DNA of 64,000 nt. Origin: Devosia neptuniae. GTDB lineage: Bacteria; Pseudomonadota; Alphaproteobacteria; Rhizobiales; Devosiaceae. The notes beneath the pieces are model-generated. The model searched no databases, had not been told where the DNA came from, and saw only the letters and a list, made by a program, of their open reading frames with translations. Each line of letters opens with the position of its first letter. The stretch's first letter is position 1. Shown here piece by piece: positions 44,479 through 53,139 of the stretch. The position numbers were made by a program, and so were the translations under genes. The stretch spans positions 1,918,501 to 1,982,500 of the forward strand of contig NZ_CP104965.1 in assembly GCF_025452235.1 (NCBI RefSeq), given 5' to 3'.

Positions 44479-45963
44479 TCATGCTGCGTCGTTGATCAAT
44501 TCCTCAGCCAGACCATATTCGTGCAGCTTGCGGTAGAGGGTGGAGCGGCCAATCTTGAGGGCGCGGGCGACGCGCGACATGCGCCCGCCATGATGCTCGA
44601 TGGCAAAGACGATGGCGGCGCGCTCGATTTGCGCCAAAGCGGCGATTTCGCCCGAGGCATCGAGGAAGCGGTCGGGCGCGGCGGGTTGTTCCTCGAAGGC
44701 CCGCTGGCGGGCGGTTGCAGTGTCGATATGGGTCGGCGCGGCGGGTACCGGCACGGTTTCGATATCGGACAAAGCGGTTTCGCGGCCGGCGGATTGGGCG
44801 ACGATCTGGGGAAAATCGACGGTTTCGAGGAAGGCGCCGTCGCTGAGCACAATGGCGCGATAAACCGCGTTTTCCAGCTGCCGCACATTGCCCGGCCAGT
44901 CATAGCCGAGCAGCAAATCAAGCGCCACGGGGGAGAGCCCCAATACGCGCTTGCCGGCTTCGGCCGAGAAGCGGGCGATGAACATGGAAACCAGTGCCGG
45001 CACATCCTCCATGCGCTCGCGCAGCGGCGGCACATAAATAGGGAAGACGTTGAGGCGGTAGTAGAGGTCTTCGCGGAACTCGCCGGATTTGGCGAGATTG
45101 AGCAGCCGCCGATTGGTGGCCGAGATGACACGGACATTGACCCGCTCGGTGCGGCTGGCGCCGACCGGCTCGATTTCCCCGTCCTGCAGGGCGCGCAGCA
45201 ATTTGACCTGGGTGTCGGGCGGCAGTTCCCCGATTTCGTCGAGAAACAGCGTGCCATTATGGGCTTCGGCAAACTTGCCCGGCTGGTCGGCGATGGCGCC
45301 GGTAAAGGCGCCTTTCTTATGCCCGAACAATACGGATTCGACGAGATTAGGCGGAATGGCCCCGCAATTGACGGTGATGAACGGCTTGCCGGCGCGGTCA
45401 CCCGAGCCCTGGATGATGCGGGCAACCAATTCCTTGCCGACTCCGGTTTCGCCTTCGATCAGCACGGGAATGGTCGATTTGGCGGCCTTGGCGCAGAGCG
45501 TGAGCACCCGACCCATGGCGGGCGCCTTGGCGATCATGTCGGCGGCGGTGAAAGTGCCAGCCTTGCGGGCATGTTCGGCGCGGATGGCGGCTTCGAGCGT
45601 ATCGAGCTTCATGGCATTGCGCAGCGAAATGACCAGCCGCTCGGGTGATACCGGCTTGACGAAATAGTCCGCCGCGCCCTGGCGCATGGCCGAAATGACG
45701 GTTTCGAGCGATGCATTGGCGGTCTGGATGATGACGGGCGTGGTCAGCCGCTCGCGGCGCATCGCCTCCATCACCGCCATGCCATCGAGATCAGGCATGA
45801 CCAGATCAAGGATCATGGCGCCGATATTGCGATCCTCGCGCAGAATGGCCAGCGCCTGCTCGCCGCCCGTGGCGGTCAGCGGCTTGAAGCCGGCGCGGTT
45901 GGCGATTTCGGCGGTGAGCCGCAGCTGCACCGGATCATCGTCGACAACGAGAACACGCGTCAT
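44479..45963 (-). CDS. Sigma-54-dependent response regulator (NtrC family)
   Basis: A 494-residue three-domain activator. The receiver domain has the phosphorylated Asp in ILDLVMPDLDG (about residue 52). The AAA+ domain has Walker A GETGVGKE and the sigma-54 contact GAFTGA. A Fis-type HTH is at the C-terminus (MSRVARALKIGRSTLYRKLH). It activates RpoN promoters after phosphorylation. No histidine kinase is adjacent, so the partner is elsewhere. It may be co-transcribed with the M19 dipeptidase gene 10 bases downstream. Confidence 0.9.
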   Translation of the reverse strand: MTRVLVVDDDPVQLRLTAEIANRAGFKPLTATGGEQALAILREDRNIGAMILDLVMPDLDGMAVMEAMRRERLTTPVIIQTANASLETVISAMRQGAADYFVKPVSPERLVISLRNAMKLDTLEAAIRAEHARKAGTFTAADMIAKAPAMGRVLTLCAKAAKSTIPVLIEGETGVGKELVARIIQGSGDRAGKPFITVNCGAIPPNLVESVLFGHKKGAFTGAIADQPGKFAEAHNGTLFLDEIGELPPDTQVKLLRALQDGEIEPVGASRTERVNVRVISATNRRLLNLAKSGEFREDLYYRLNVFPIYVPPLRERMEDVPALVSMFIARFSAEAGKRVLGLSPVALDLLLGYDWPGNVRQLENAVYRAIVLSDGAFLETVDFPQIVAQSAGRETALSDIETVPVPAAPTHIDTATARQRAFEEQPAAPDRFLDASGEIAALAQIERAAIVFAIEHHGGRMSRVARALKIGRSTLYRKLHEYGLAEELINDAA

Positions 45964-46146
45964 ACTTACCTCAGGCTTGGTCCCGGCACGCGAATCTGGT
46001 GTGCCGTTTTGGGAAGAAGATGGGCCAAGGGGTTTAAGAGGGGATTAACTGTGTGGGATTTTGGGGGAATGGCATCGGAGTGGCACTCCGATGGACGACC
46101 CGACCACCGCTCGCTAGGATCGCCCTAAACCAAACGAGAAGGCATT

Positions 46147-46896
46147 ATGGTCCTCAGAATCTTCGCAGCGCTGGCAACGATCATCGCCCTCACCCTGTCC
46201 GGCCCCGCAATGGCCGACGGCGCTGTCCTCAGCGGCACGGTGTTCTTTCGCGAGCGCATCATGCTGCCCGATACCGCTAAGGTCAGTGTGCAATTGCTCG
46301 ACACCTCGCTGGCCGACGCTCCCGCCAAGGTGCTGGGGGAGACCGTGGCCAGCGGCAAGTCGCCGCCGTATGCCTATGCCATTGCCTATGATCCCGACGC
46401 GATCGTGTCCGGCCACCGCTATTCGGTGTCTGCCCGCATCACCGAGGGCGACAAGCTGCTCTTTATCTCGACCACGCATAACAGCGTGTTCGGCTCGGGC
46501 CCCGACGCCACCGAAATCCTGGTCGAGCGGGTTGCCGAGGCTATTTCCGCGGCCAGCGACGGCTGGCCGGAAGGGCGCTGGCTGGCCGAGGACATTGATG
46601 GCGGTGGGGTGATCGATAATCTGCAGACCGTGCTGGAGCTGGCGCCCGATGGGCAGGTGAGCGGTATGGCTGGCTGCAACCGTTTTGGTGGCAAGGCCAG
46701 CATTGATGGTTCGGCGCTCAGCTTTGGCGATCTGTTTTCGACCGAGATGGCCTGCGCCCCGGCCATCATGGACCAGGAGGGCAAATTCCTCGATGCGCTG
46801 AGGCGGGTGGCGAGCTACCGCCTCGACAATGCCCGCGGCAAGCTGATCCTGTTCGATGCAGCTGGTAATGACATCATGGTTCTCGCCCGGATTTGA
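46147..46896 (+). CDS. Exported protein with YbaY-like and META domains
   Basis: A 249-residue protein with signal peptide IFAALATIIALTLSGPAMA. Residues about 25-125 resemble the YbaY/YscW pilotin-like lipoprotein domain (LSGTVFFRERIMLPDTAKVS; AYDPDAIVSGHRYSVSARIT), though no lipobox Cys is present. Residues about 135-249 are a META/HslJ domain (GWPEGRWLAEDI; GMAGCNRFGG; MACAPAIMDQEGKFLDAL). Both are envelope domains of unclear function. It is monocistronic and divergent from the sigma-54 regulator. Confidence 0.78.
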   Translation: MVLRIFAALATIIALTLSGPAMADGAVLSGTVFFRERIMLPDTAKVSVQLLDTSLADAPAKVLGETVASGKSPPYAYAIAYDPDAIVSGHRYSVSARITEGDKLLFISTTHNSVFGSGPDATEILVERVAEAISAASDGWPEGRWLAEDIDGGGVIDNLQTVLELAPDGQVSGMAGCNRFGGKASIDGSALSFGDLFSTEMACAPAIMDQEGKFLDALRRVASYRLDNARGKLILFDAAGNDIMVLARI

Positions 46897-46971
46897 GCGC
46901 GCTGCCCTTCCAATCGCCGTCCTCGCTGGCTAAGGTCCGCGCGCAATTGGACCAGCCGGAGAGAGCACGCC

Positions 46972-48777
46972 ATGACCGAAACCAAGAGCCAGAAGGGCCA
47001 CAATCAATTCGGCACGCTGCCGGTATGGGACCTGAGCGATCTTTATCCGGGCAAGGACAGCAAGGAATTTGCTGCGGCGCTGGACGAGGCCAAGGCGCTC
47101 GCGACGCAATTTGAGGCGACCTATAAGGGCAAGCTGGTCGAGCTGACCAAGGCGGGCAAGCTGGTCGAGGCGATCAAGGCCAGCGAACAACTGGGCGATA
47201 TCAGCGGCCGCATCGGCTCGTTCTCCTTCCTGCAATATGCGCAGAAATCGACCGATCCGGATCGCGCCAAGTTCATGGGTGATACCAATGAGGCGCTGAC
47301 CAATCTCTCCACCAAAGTGCTGTTCTTCGAACTCGAACTGAACCGCATCGAAGACGCGGATCTGGAAGCCGCCTTCGCTAGCGATGCGGAGCTGGCGCGC
47401 TACCGCACCTGGTTTGCCGAATTGCGCAAGGCCAAGCCCTATCAGCTCGATGACAAGCTCGAAGAGCTGTTCCACGACAAATCGGTCACCGCCTATTCGG
47501 CCTGGAACCGGCTGTTCGACGAGACGCTGTCGAGCCTGCAATTCCAAGTGGATGGCGAGATTCTCAATATGGAATCAACGCTGCATCTGCTGTCCGAAAA
47601 GGACGAGAAGAAGCGCGAAGCCGCCTTTAAGGCTTTGGGCAAGACGCTCAAGGACAATGCGCGGCTCTTCACTCACATCACCAATGTGCTGGCCAAGGAC
47701 AAGGAAATCTCCGATCGCTGGCGCGGCTACGAGGATATCGCCGATTCCAGACACATGGCCAATTCGGTGGAACGCGAAGTGGTCGATGCACTGCAAAAGG
47801 CGGTGACCGACGCCTATCCCAAGCTCAGCCACCGCTATTACAAGATGAAGGCCAAGTGGTTCGGCAAGGACAAGCTCAATGCCTGGGACCGCAATGCGCC
47901 GCTGCCGACCAGCGACGAGCGCACCTGGGATTGGGACAGCGCCGTCTCCACCGTGCTCGAAGCCTATGGCAAGTTCTCGCCCGAACTGGCCGAAGTCGCC
48001 AAGCCGTTTTTCAATTCGGGCTGGATCGATGCGCCGGTGGCCGAAGGCAAGCTTTCGGGCGCCTTTGCCCATCCCACCGTGCCCAGCGCCCATCCCTATT
48101 TGATGCTCAATTATATGGGCCGCTCGCGCGATATCATGACGCTGGCCCATGAATTGGGCCATGGCGTACACCAGCGGCTGGCCGCGGCGCAGGGCCCGAT
48201 CCTGTCCAATACTCCGCTCACTCTGGCCGAGACCGCCTCGGTCTTCGGCGAAATGCTGACCTTCCGCTCGCTGCTCGACAAGACCACCGACCCCAAGCAG
48301 CGCTTTGCGCTGCTGTCCTCAAAGGTCGAGGATATGCTCAATACGGTGGTGCGGCAGATCGCCTTCTACACCTTCGAGCGGCGCGTCCACACCGCCCGCC
48401 GGCAGGGGGAATTGCGCACCGAAGAGATCAACCAGATCTGGCTGGACGTGCAGGCGGAATCCCTCGGCGACGCCATCATTGCCAATGAAGGCTATGACAT
48501 CTTCTGGGCCTATATTCCGCACTTCATCCACTCCCCCTTCTATGTCTACGCCTATGCGTTCGGGGACTGCCTTGTGAACTCGCTTTACGCGCAGTATGAG
48601 AAGGCCGGTGAGGGCTTTGCGGAGCGCTATTTCGAACTGCTCAAGGCCGGCGGGAGCAAGCACCATTCCGAGTTGCTGGCCCCCTTCGGGCTCGACGCGA
48701 AGGACCCCAAATTCTGGTCGCTGGGTCTGTCGATGATCGAAGGATTGATCGACGAGCTGGAAGCGACCAGCCCATAA
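46972..48777 (+). CDS. pepF: Oligoendopeptidase F (peptidase family M3B)
   Basis: A 601-residue zinc metallopeptidase with the HExxH site in LAHELGHGVHQRL (about residues 391-403) and a downstream glutamate region TLAETASVFGEML. It degrades cytoplasmic oligopeptides. There is no signal peptide. It is followed 51 bases later by the oxidase subunit IV gene. Confidence 0.92.
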   Translation: MTETKSQKGHNQFGTLPVWDLSDLYPGKDSKEFAAALDEAKALATQFEATYKGKLVELTKAGKLVEAIKASEQLGDISGRIGSFSFLQYAQKSTDPDRAKFMGDTNEALTNLSTKVLFFELELNRIEDADLEAAFASDAELARYRTWFAELRKAKPYQLDDKLEELFHDKSVTAYSAWNRLFDETLSSLQFQVDGEILNMESTLHLLSEKDEKKREAAFKALGKTLKDNARLFTHITNVLAKDKEISDRWRGYEDIADSRHMANSVEREVVDALQKAVTDAYPKLSHRYYKMKAKWFGKDKLNAWDRNAPLPTSDERTWDWDSAVSTVLEAYGKFSPELAEVAKPFFNSGWIDAPVAEGKLSGAFAHPTVPSAHPYLMLNYMGRSRDIMTLAHELGHGVHQRLAAAQGPILSNTPLTLAETASVFGEMLTFRSLLDKTTDPKQRFALLSSKVEDMLNTVVRQIAFYTFERRVHTARRQGELRTEEINQIWLDVQAESLGDAIIANEGYDIFWAYIPHFIHSPFYVYAYAFGDCLVNSLYAQYEKAGEGFAERYFELLKAGGSKHHSELLAPFGLDAKDPKFWSLGLSMIEGLIDELEATSP

Positions 48778-48828
48778 GGCGCCGGTGGCGCAAAGACTTT
48801 GAGACGACGCGAATTATTGAGGACGAGA

Positions 48829-49080
48829 ATGGCAGCCAGCAAGCACGAACCGCTTCCGCCCCTGCGCGAAGAATCCCCGATGGACTATGCCCAGCACGAG
48901 GCCACCTATAGCGGCTTTGTCACGGTGACCAAGTATACCATCATGGGCATCGCCATCCTGATGGTGGGGCTCTATTTCGCCGTGATCGCCGGCCAGCCGG
49001 TGCTGGGCCTGGTGTTGGTGCTCGCCTCTTTCGTCGTGCCGCCAGTGGTGGGCGTGTTGAGCGAGATATCCAAGAAATAG
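48829..49080 (+). CDS. aa3-type cytochrome c oxidase subunit IV family protein
   Basis: An 83-residue membrane protein. The motif MDYAQHEATYSGFVTVTKY followed by two hydrophobic helices (about residues 45-80) matches the small bacterial aa3 oxidase subunit IV family. I use the ATG giving MAASKHEP. It lies 115 bases before the transhydrogenase genes; the rest of the oxidase is not in the window. Confidence 0.82.
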   Translation: MAASKHEPLPPLREESPMDYAQHEATYSGFVTVTKYTIMGIAILMVGLYFAVIAGQPVLGLVLVLASFVVPPVVGVLSEISKK

Positions 49081-49195
49081 CAGCCCTGCGGCAGGTGCCG
49101 CTTCGGGTCAGCAGCGCGTCGGGCCATGGCCCGGCCGCACGTCGTCGGCATGCCGCAGTGCACGCTAGGTGCATTGCCGCCGCAGGAGGTAGTGC

Positions 49196-50704
49196 ATGAA
49201 GATCGCCATCGTCCGTGAACGTTTTGAAGGCGAGAACCGCGTCGCGGCTACGCCGGAAACCGTCGGCAAGCTCGTGGGTCTGGGCGGCAGCGTGACGGTG
49301 GAGAAAGGGGCGGGCCTGGGCTCGCGCATTCTCGATGCCGATTATGTCGCCGCTGGCGCCACGATAGCGGCCAGCGCCGATGCGGCCCTCAAGGGCGCCG
49401 AAATCGTGCTGACCGTGCGACGGCCTGCTGCTTCAACGCTCGCTGGCGTGGCCAAGGGCGCCCTGGTGATTGGGGCGCTCGATCCCTATGGCAATGACAA
49501 GGACGTGGCGGCTCTGGCCAAGGCGGGCGTTACTGCCATTGCCATGGAATTCATGCCGCGTATTACCCGCGCGCAGGTGATGGATATCCTCTCCAGCCAG
49601 GCGAACCTAGCCGGATATCAGGGCGTCATCGAAGCCGCCGCGCAGTTCGATCGCGCGCTCCCCATGATGATGACCGCCGCCGGCACGGTGCGGCCGGCCA
49701 AAGCCTTTGTCATGGGGGCAGGGGTTGCGGGGCTGCAGGCCATCGCCACCGCCAAGCGGCTGGGCGCGGTGGTTTCGGCCACCGATGTACGTCCGGCGGC
49801 CAAGGAGCAGGTGGAAAGCCTGGGCGGCAAGTTCGTCGCCGTCGAGGACGAGGAATTCAAGCAGGCCGAAACCGCCGGCGGCTATGCCAAGCAGATGTCG
49901 GCCGAATATCAGGCCAAGCAGGCGGAACTGACCGCCAGCCATATCGCCAAGCAGGATATCGTCATCACCACCGCGCTGATCCCGGGGCGTCCCGCGCCGC
50001 GGCTGATCACCAAGGCGATGGTGGAATCCATGGCCCCCGGTTCGGTGATTGTCGATCTGGCCGCCGAGCGCGGTGGCAATGTCGAATTGACAGTGCCGGG
50101 GCGGGTTATCGAGCATAATGGCGTTGTTATCATCGGTTACACCAATATGCAGGGCCGCATTCCCACCACGGCCAGCCAGCTTTATGCGCGTAATCTCTTG
50201 GCCTTTGTCACCACGCTGATCGACGCCAAGGAAAAGGCACTGGCGATCAATTGGGATGACGAACTGGTCAAGGCTACCGTGCTGACCCGCGATGGCGCCG
50301 TGGTGCATCCAAGCTTTGCCACCGCTCCGGCGACCGAGGCAAAGCCGGTAGCGGCTGCGAAGGCTCCGGCCAAGGCCGCGCCCGCCAAAAAGCCTGCTGC
50401 CAAAAAGGCAGTTGTCGCCGCCATGGCTGATGCGCCCAACAAGGCGGCGCCCGGCGTTGAACAATCCATTCCTTCTGCCGCCGAGCCTGCGCCGACCCCG
50501 GCCAAGCGTGCCGCGACCAAGAAAGCCGCTGCCGTGATCGACGCCGCCGCAGCCGCTGCTGCGCCGGCCAAGAAACCGGCGGCGAAAAAGCCGGCTGCGG
50601 TCAAACCGGCCGAGGTCAAAAAGCCGGCAATTGCCAAGGCGCCGGCAGCAGCGAAAAAACCTGCGGCGGCCAAGAAGCCGACCACTCCAAAGGGGGCCAA
50701 GTAA
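49196..50704 (+). CDS. pntAA: NAD(P) transhydrogenase alpha subunit, NAD-binding part (PntAA), with basic repetitive tail
   Basis: A 502-residue protein. Residues 1-375 are a complete NAD(H)-binding domain I (MKIAIVRERFEGENRVAATP; VMGAGVAGLQAIATAKRLGA; DLAAERGGNVELT). Residues about 376-502 are an extra Lys/Ala/Pro-rich tail of KKPAAKK-type repeats, with no cysteine or tryptophan, resembling histone-H1-like C-termini. Most split PntAA proteins end near residue 375. The core hydride transfer function is not in doubt; the tail's role is unknown. It is followed directly by pntAB. Confidence 0.9.
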   Translation: MKIAIVRERFEGENRVAATPETVGKLVGLGGSVTVEKGAGLGSRILDADYVAAGATIAASADAALKGAEIVLTVRRPAASTLAGVAKGALVIGALDPYGNDKDVAALAKAGVTAIAMEFMPRITRAQVMDILSSQANLAGYQGVIEAAAQFDRALPMMMTAAGTVRPAKAFVMGAGVAGLQAIATAKRLGAVVSATDVRPAAKEQVESLGGKFVAVEDEEFKQAETAGGYAKQMSAEYQAKQAELTASHIAKQDIVITTALIPGRPAPRLITKAMVESMAPGSVIVDLAAERGGNVELTVPGRVIEHNGVVIIGYTNMQGRIPTTASQLYARNLLAFVTTLIDAKEKALAINWDDELVKATVLTRDGAVVHPSFATAPATEAKPVAAAKAPAKAAPAKKPAAKKAVVAAMADAPNKAAPGVEQSIPSAAEPAPTPAKRAATKKAAAVIDAAAAAAAPAKKPAAKKPAAVKPAEVKKPAIAKAPAAAKKPAAAKKPTTPKGAK

Positions 50705-51067
50705 ATGGAAGCGACGGCAGAACAAAGCGCCGATGTGATTGCGGCCGTGGCGCATGGCGCGCTGGGCGGGGCGATCGATCCCTTCACCTTCCGCCTGGCC
50801 ATTTTCGTGCTGGCGATCTTCGTTGGCTATTTCGTGGTCTGGTCGGTTACCCCGGCTCTGCACACCCCGCTGATGAGCGTTACCAATGCGATTTCCTCGG
50901 TCATCGTGGTGGGCGCATTGCTGGCAGTGGGCGTGCATCTGGCGGCTGATGCCAGCTGGGTGTCCAAGCTGTTCGGCTTCATCGCACTGGTGTTTGCCAG
51001 CGTGAATATTTTTGGCGGGTTCCTCGTCACCCAGCGCATGCTGGCCATGTACAAGAAAAAGGGTTGA
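50705..51067 (+). CDS. pntAB: NAD(P) transhydrogenase alpha subunit, membrane part (PntAB)
   Basis: A 120-residue protein with about three hydrophobic helices ([57 protein letters not shown]). It forms the proton channel with PntB. The start immediately follows the pntAA stop with no gap, and it ends 4 bases before pntB. The split of the alpha subunit into two genes is usual in alphaproteobacteria. Confidence 0.93.
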   Translation: MEATAEQSADVIAAVAHGALGGAIDPFTFRLAIFVLAIFVGYFVVWSVTPALHTPLMSVTNAISSVIVVGALLAVGVHLAADASWVSKLFGFIALVFASVNIFGGFLVTQRMLAMYKKKG

Positions 51068-51071
51068 GCCG

Positions 51072-52499
51072 ATGATCTCTGCAGATATCGCAGCCCTGCT
51101 CTATCTCGTTGCCGGGGTGCTGTTCATCCTGGCGCTGCGGGGTCTGTCCAATCCCCGTTCGGCCCAGCAGGGTAACCGTTTCGGCATGATCGGCATGGGC
51201 ATTGCCATTGTCACCACGCTGGCATTGGCTGCGCCCTCCGATTGGGTGAGCTGGCTGCTCATCATCGGCGGCATCGCCCTTGGTGGTGGCATCGGCGCCT
51301 ATATGGCCCGCACCATCAAAATGACGGACATGCCGCAGCTGGTCGCGGCCTTCCACTCGCTGGTGGGCCTGGCCGCAGTCTTTGTGGCTGCCGCGGCGCT
51401 CTATGCGCCTGAGGCCTTCGGCATTGTCGATATCGACCCGCTCACGGGCCTGGCCGGGGCGATCCATGCGCAGGCGCTGATCGAAATGAGCCTGGGTGTT
51501 GCCATCGGCGCCTTCACCTTCACCGGCTCGGTCATCGCCTTTGCCAAGCTCAATGGCAATATGAGCGGCAAGCCCATCCTGCTGCCGGCTCGCCATGCCC
51601 TCCATATCGTGCTGGGTCTGGTGCTGATTGGGCTGGTCTGGGCCTTTGTGGTCACCGGCAATCCCTGGCTGTTCTGGCTCACCACGATCCTGGCTTTGGT
51701 GCTGGGCGGGTTGATGATCATCCCCATTGGCGGCGCCGACATGCCCGTCGTGGTCTCGATGCTCAATTCCTATTCGGGCTGGGCCGCCGCCGGCATTGGC
51801 TTCACACTGGGCAATACCGCGCTGATCATCACCGGCGCCTTGGTGGGCTCGTCCGGCGCGATCCTCTCCTACATCATGTGCAAGGCGATGAACCGCAGCT
51901 TCATTTCGGTGATCCTGGGCGGGTTTGGTGCCGATAGCAGCGCCGCGGCCTCTGCTGCCGAGGATGATCGCCCGGTCAAGCAGGGCGCTGCTGACGATGC
52001 GGCGTTCCTCATGAAAAACGCCGGCAAGGTTATCATCGTGCCCGGCTATGGCATGGCCGTGGCCCAGGCCCAGCATGCTTTGCGCGAAATGGCCGACCTG
52101 CTCAAAAAGGAAGGCGTCACCGTCAAATACGCCATCCATCCGGTGGCCGGCCGCATGCCGGGGCATATGAATGTACTGCTGGCGGAAGCCAATGTGCCCT
52201 ATGACGAAGTGTTCGAGCTGGAAGATATCAATTCCGAATTCGCCCAGTCCGACGTCGCCTTCGTCATCGGCGCCAATGACGTGACCAACCCGGCCGCCAA
52301 GACCGACAAGACTTCGCCCATCTACGGCATGCCCGTACTCAATGTCGAAGATGCCGGCACCGTGCTGTTCATCAAGCGCGGCATGGCGGCGGGCTATGCC
52401 GGGGTGCAGAACGAATTGTTCTTCCGCGACAACACCATGATGCTGTTCGGTGATGCCAAGAAGGTGACCGAGGATATCGTCAAGGCACTGGGGCACTAG
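51072..52499 (+). CDS. pntB: NAD(P) transhydrogenase beta subunit (PntB)
   Basis: A 475-residue protein with an N-terminal membrane domain of many helices and a C-terminal NADP(H)-binding domain (VIIVPGYGMAVAQAQHALRE; KYAIHPVAGRMPGHMNVLLA; FVIGANDVTNPAA). It uses the proton gradient to make NADPH. The start is the ATG giving MISADIAALL; the open frame further back overlaps pntAB in another frame. An intrinsic terminator follows. Confidence 0.94.
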   Translation: MISADIAALLYLVAGVLFILALRGLSNPRSAQQGNRFGMIGMGIAIVTTLALAAPSDWVSWLLIIGGIALGGGIGAYMARTIKMTDMPQLVAAFHSLVGLAAVFVAAAALYAPEAFGIVDIDPLTGLAGAIHAQALIEMSLGVAIGAFTFTGSVIAFAKLNGNMSGKPILLPARHALHIVLGLVLIGLVWAFVVTGNPWLFWLTTILALVLGGLMIIPIGGADMPVVVSMLNSYSGWAAAGIGFTLGNTALIITGALVGSSGAILSYIMCKAMNRSFISVILGGFGADSSAAASAAEDDRPVKQGAADDAAFLMKNAGKVIIVPGYGMAVAQAQHALREMADLLKKEGVTVKYAIHPVAGRMPGHMNVLLAEANVPYDEVFELEDINSEFAQSDVAFVIGANDVTNPAAKTDKTSPIYGMPVLNVEDAGTVLFIKRGMAAGYAGVQNELFFRDNTMMLFGDAKKVTEDIVKALGH

Positions 52500-52530
52500 G
52501 GGGCGACACCTCTTTCGGTAACCAAAACCA

Positions 52531-52548
52531 AGCCCGCTTCGGCGGGCT
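52531..52548 (+). terminator. Intrinsic terminator of the pnt operon
   Basis: AGCCCGC-TTCG-GCGGGCT is followed by TTTTTCTTT. A perfect 7-bp stem, a UUCG loop and a T-rich tail lie 32 bases after the pntB stop. Confidence 0.93.
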
Positions 52549-52566
52549 TTTTCTTTGCTTGCCCGC

Positions 52567-52597
52567 TTGACCTCAACTTTACTTGAGGTTGTAGGCA
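52567..52597 (+). promoter_or_regulatory. SoxR box within a MerR-type promoter
   Basis: TTGACC (52567-52572) and TAGGCA (52592-52597) form -35 and -10 elements 19 bases apart, the over-long spacing activated by MerR-family proteins. Between them CCTCAACTTTACTTGAGG (52571-52588) matches the E. coli soxS SoxR box at 16 of 18 positions. soxR itself is 1.6 kb downstream. The start of the SnoaL-like gene is 25 bases after the -10, so that gene is a predicted SoxR target. Confidence 0.85.
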
Positions 52598-52621
52598 GTT
52601 TCCTCACCCAAGAGGAGCAAG

Positions 52622-53038
52622 ATGATGAACGAACATGCCGCCAGTTTTGCCGATAGCTGGCATCGCAACGCCGTCGAGCAGGTGGTGCGTAGCCTTGAGG
52701 CCGCGTTCAATGCGCATAATCCCGATGCCTTGGCCGCGTGCTATTCCGAAAACACGGTCTGGACCAATGCGATGGGAAGGCGACTATTGGGCCGGGCGGC
52801 CGTTGCGGAATTCGGTCACTCTGTCATCTCGAGGCTCAAGGACAGCTACGCGCGCTACGAGATAGCATCCATTGTCGCCCTCCGACCTGATCTGCTCGCG
52901 GTTGGCGTCGACCAGACTCCGACGGATGCGGATGGAATAGCCATCGATGGCGGCCATGGCGCAGCGCTATACGTGATCGGGCTGGAGATTGACGGCTGGA
53001 GGATCGTGGCGGGGCAGAATACGATCGTTGCCTCGTAG
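52622..53038 (+). CDS. SnoaL/NTF2-like protein, predicted SoxR target
   Basis: A 138-residue small alpha+beta barrel protein of the NTF2/SnoaL/DUF4440 kind: AVEQVVRSLEAAFNAHNPDA (about residues 17-36), then LAACYSENTVWTNAMGRRLLG and a C-terminal beta strand IDGWRIVAGQNTIVA. There is no signal peptide. The catalytic or binding role is unknown. A SoxR box immediately upstream suggests induction by redox-active compounds. The first of two adjacent ATGs is used. Confidence 0.75.
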   Translation: MMNEHAASFADSWHRNAVEQVVRSLEAAFNAHNPDALAACYSENTVWTNAMGRRLLGRAAVAEFGHSVISRLKDSYARYEIASIVALRPDLLAVGVDQTPTDADGIAIDGGHGAALYVIGLEIDGWRIVAGQNTIVAS

Positions 53039-53121
53039 ACCGGAGTAGCCCTACCTGGGCTCCCCTTGGGGGGTATCTCCACGCTTGGAACTGGATCGCG
53101 TTCTAACCACCAGGGCGGTCC

Positions 53122-53138
53122 CTCCCCTGTCAGGGGAG
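53122..53138. terminator. Palindrome between convergent genes, possible terminator
   Basis: CTCCCCTG-T-CAGGGGAG, perfect 8-bp arms around one base, lies one base before the stop end of the minus-strand hydrolase gene and about 85 bases after the SnoaL-like gene. G/C-rich with no T-run; it resembles the REP-like arms at 3183-3271. Confidence 0.45.
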
Positions 53139-53139
53139 A

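Noticed and set aside
50182..50802. Ala/Gly-rich minus-strand frame opposite the PntAA tail
   Set aside because: It is the complement of the Lys/Ala/Pro repeats; the plus-strand frame continues uninterrupted from the PntAA core.
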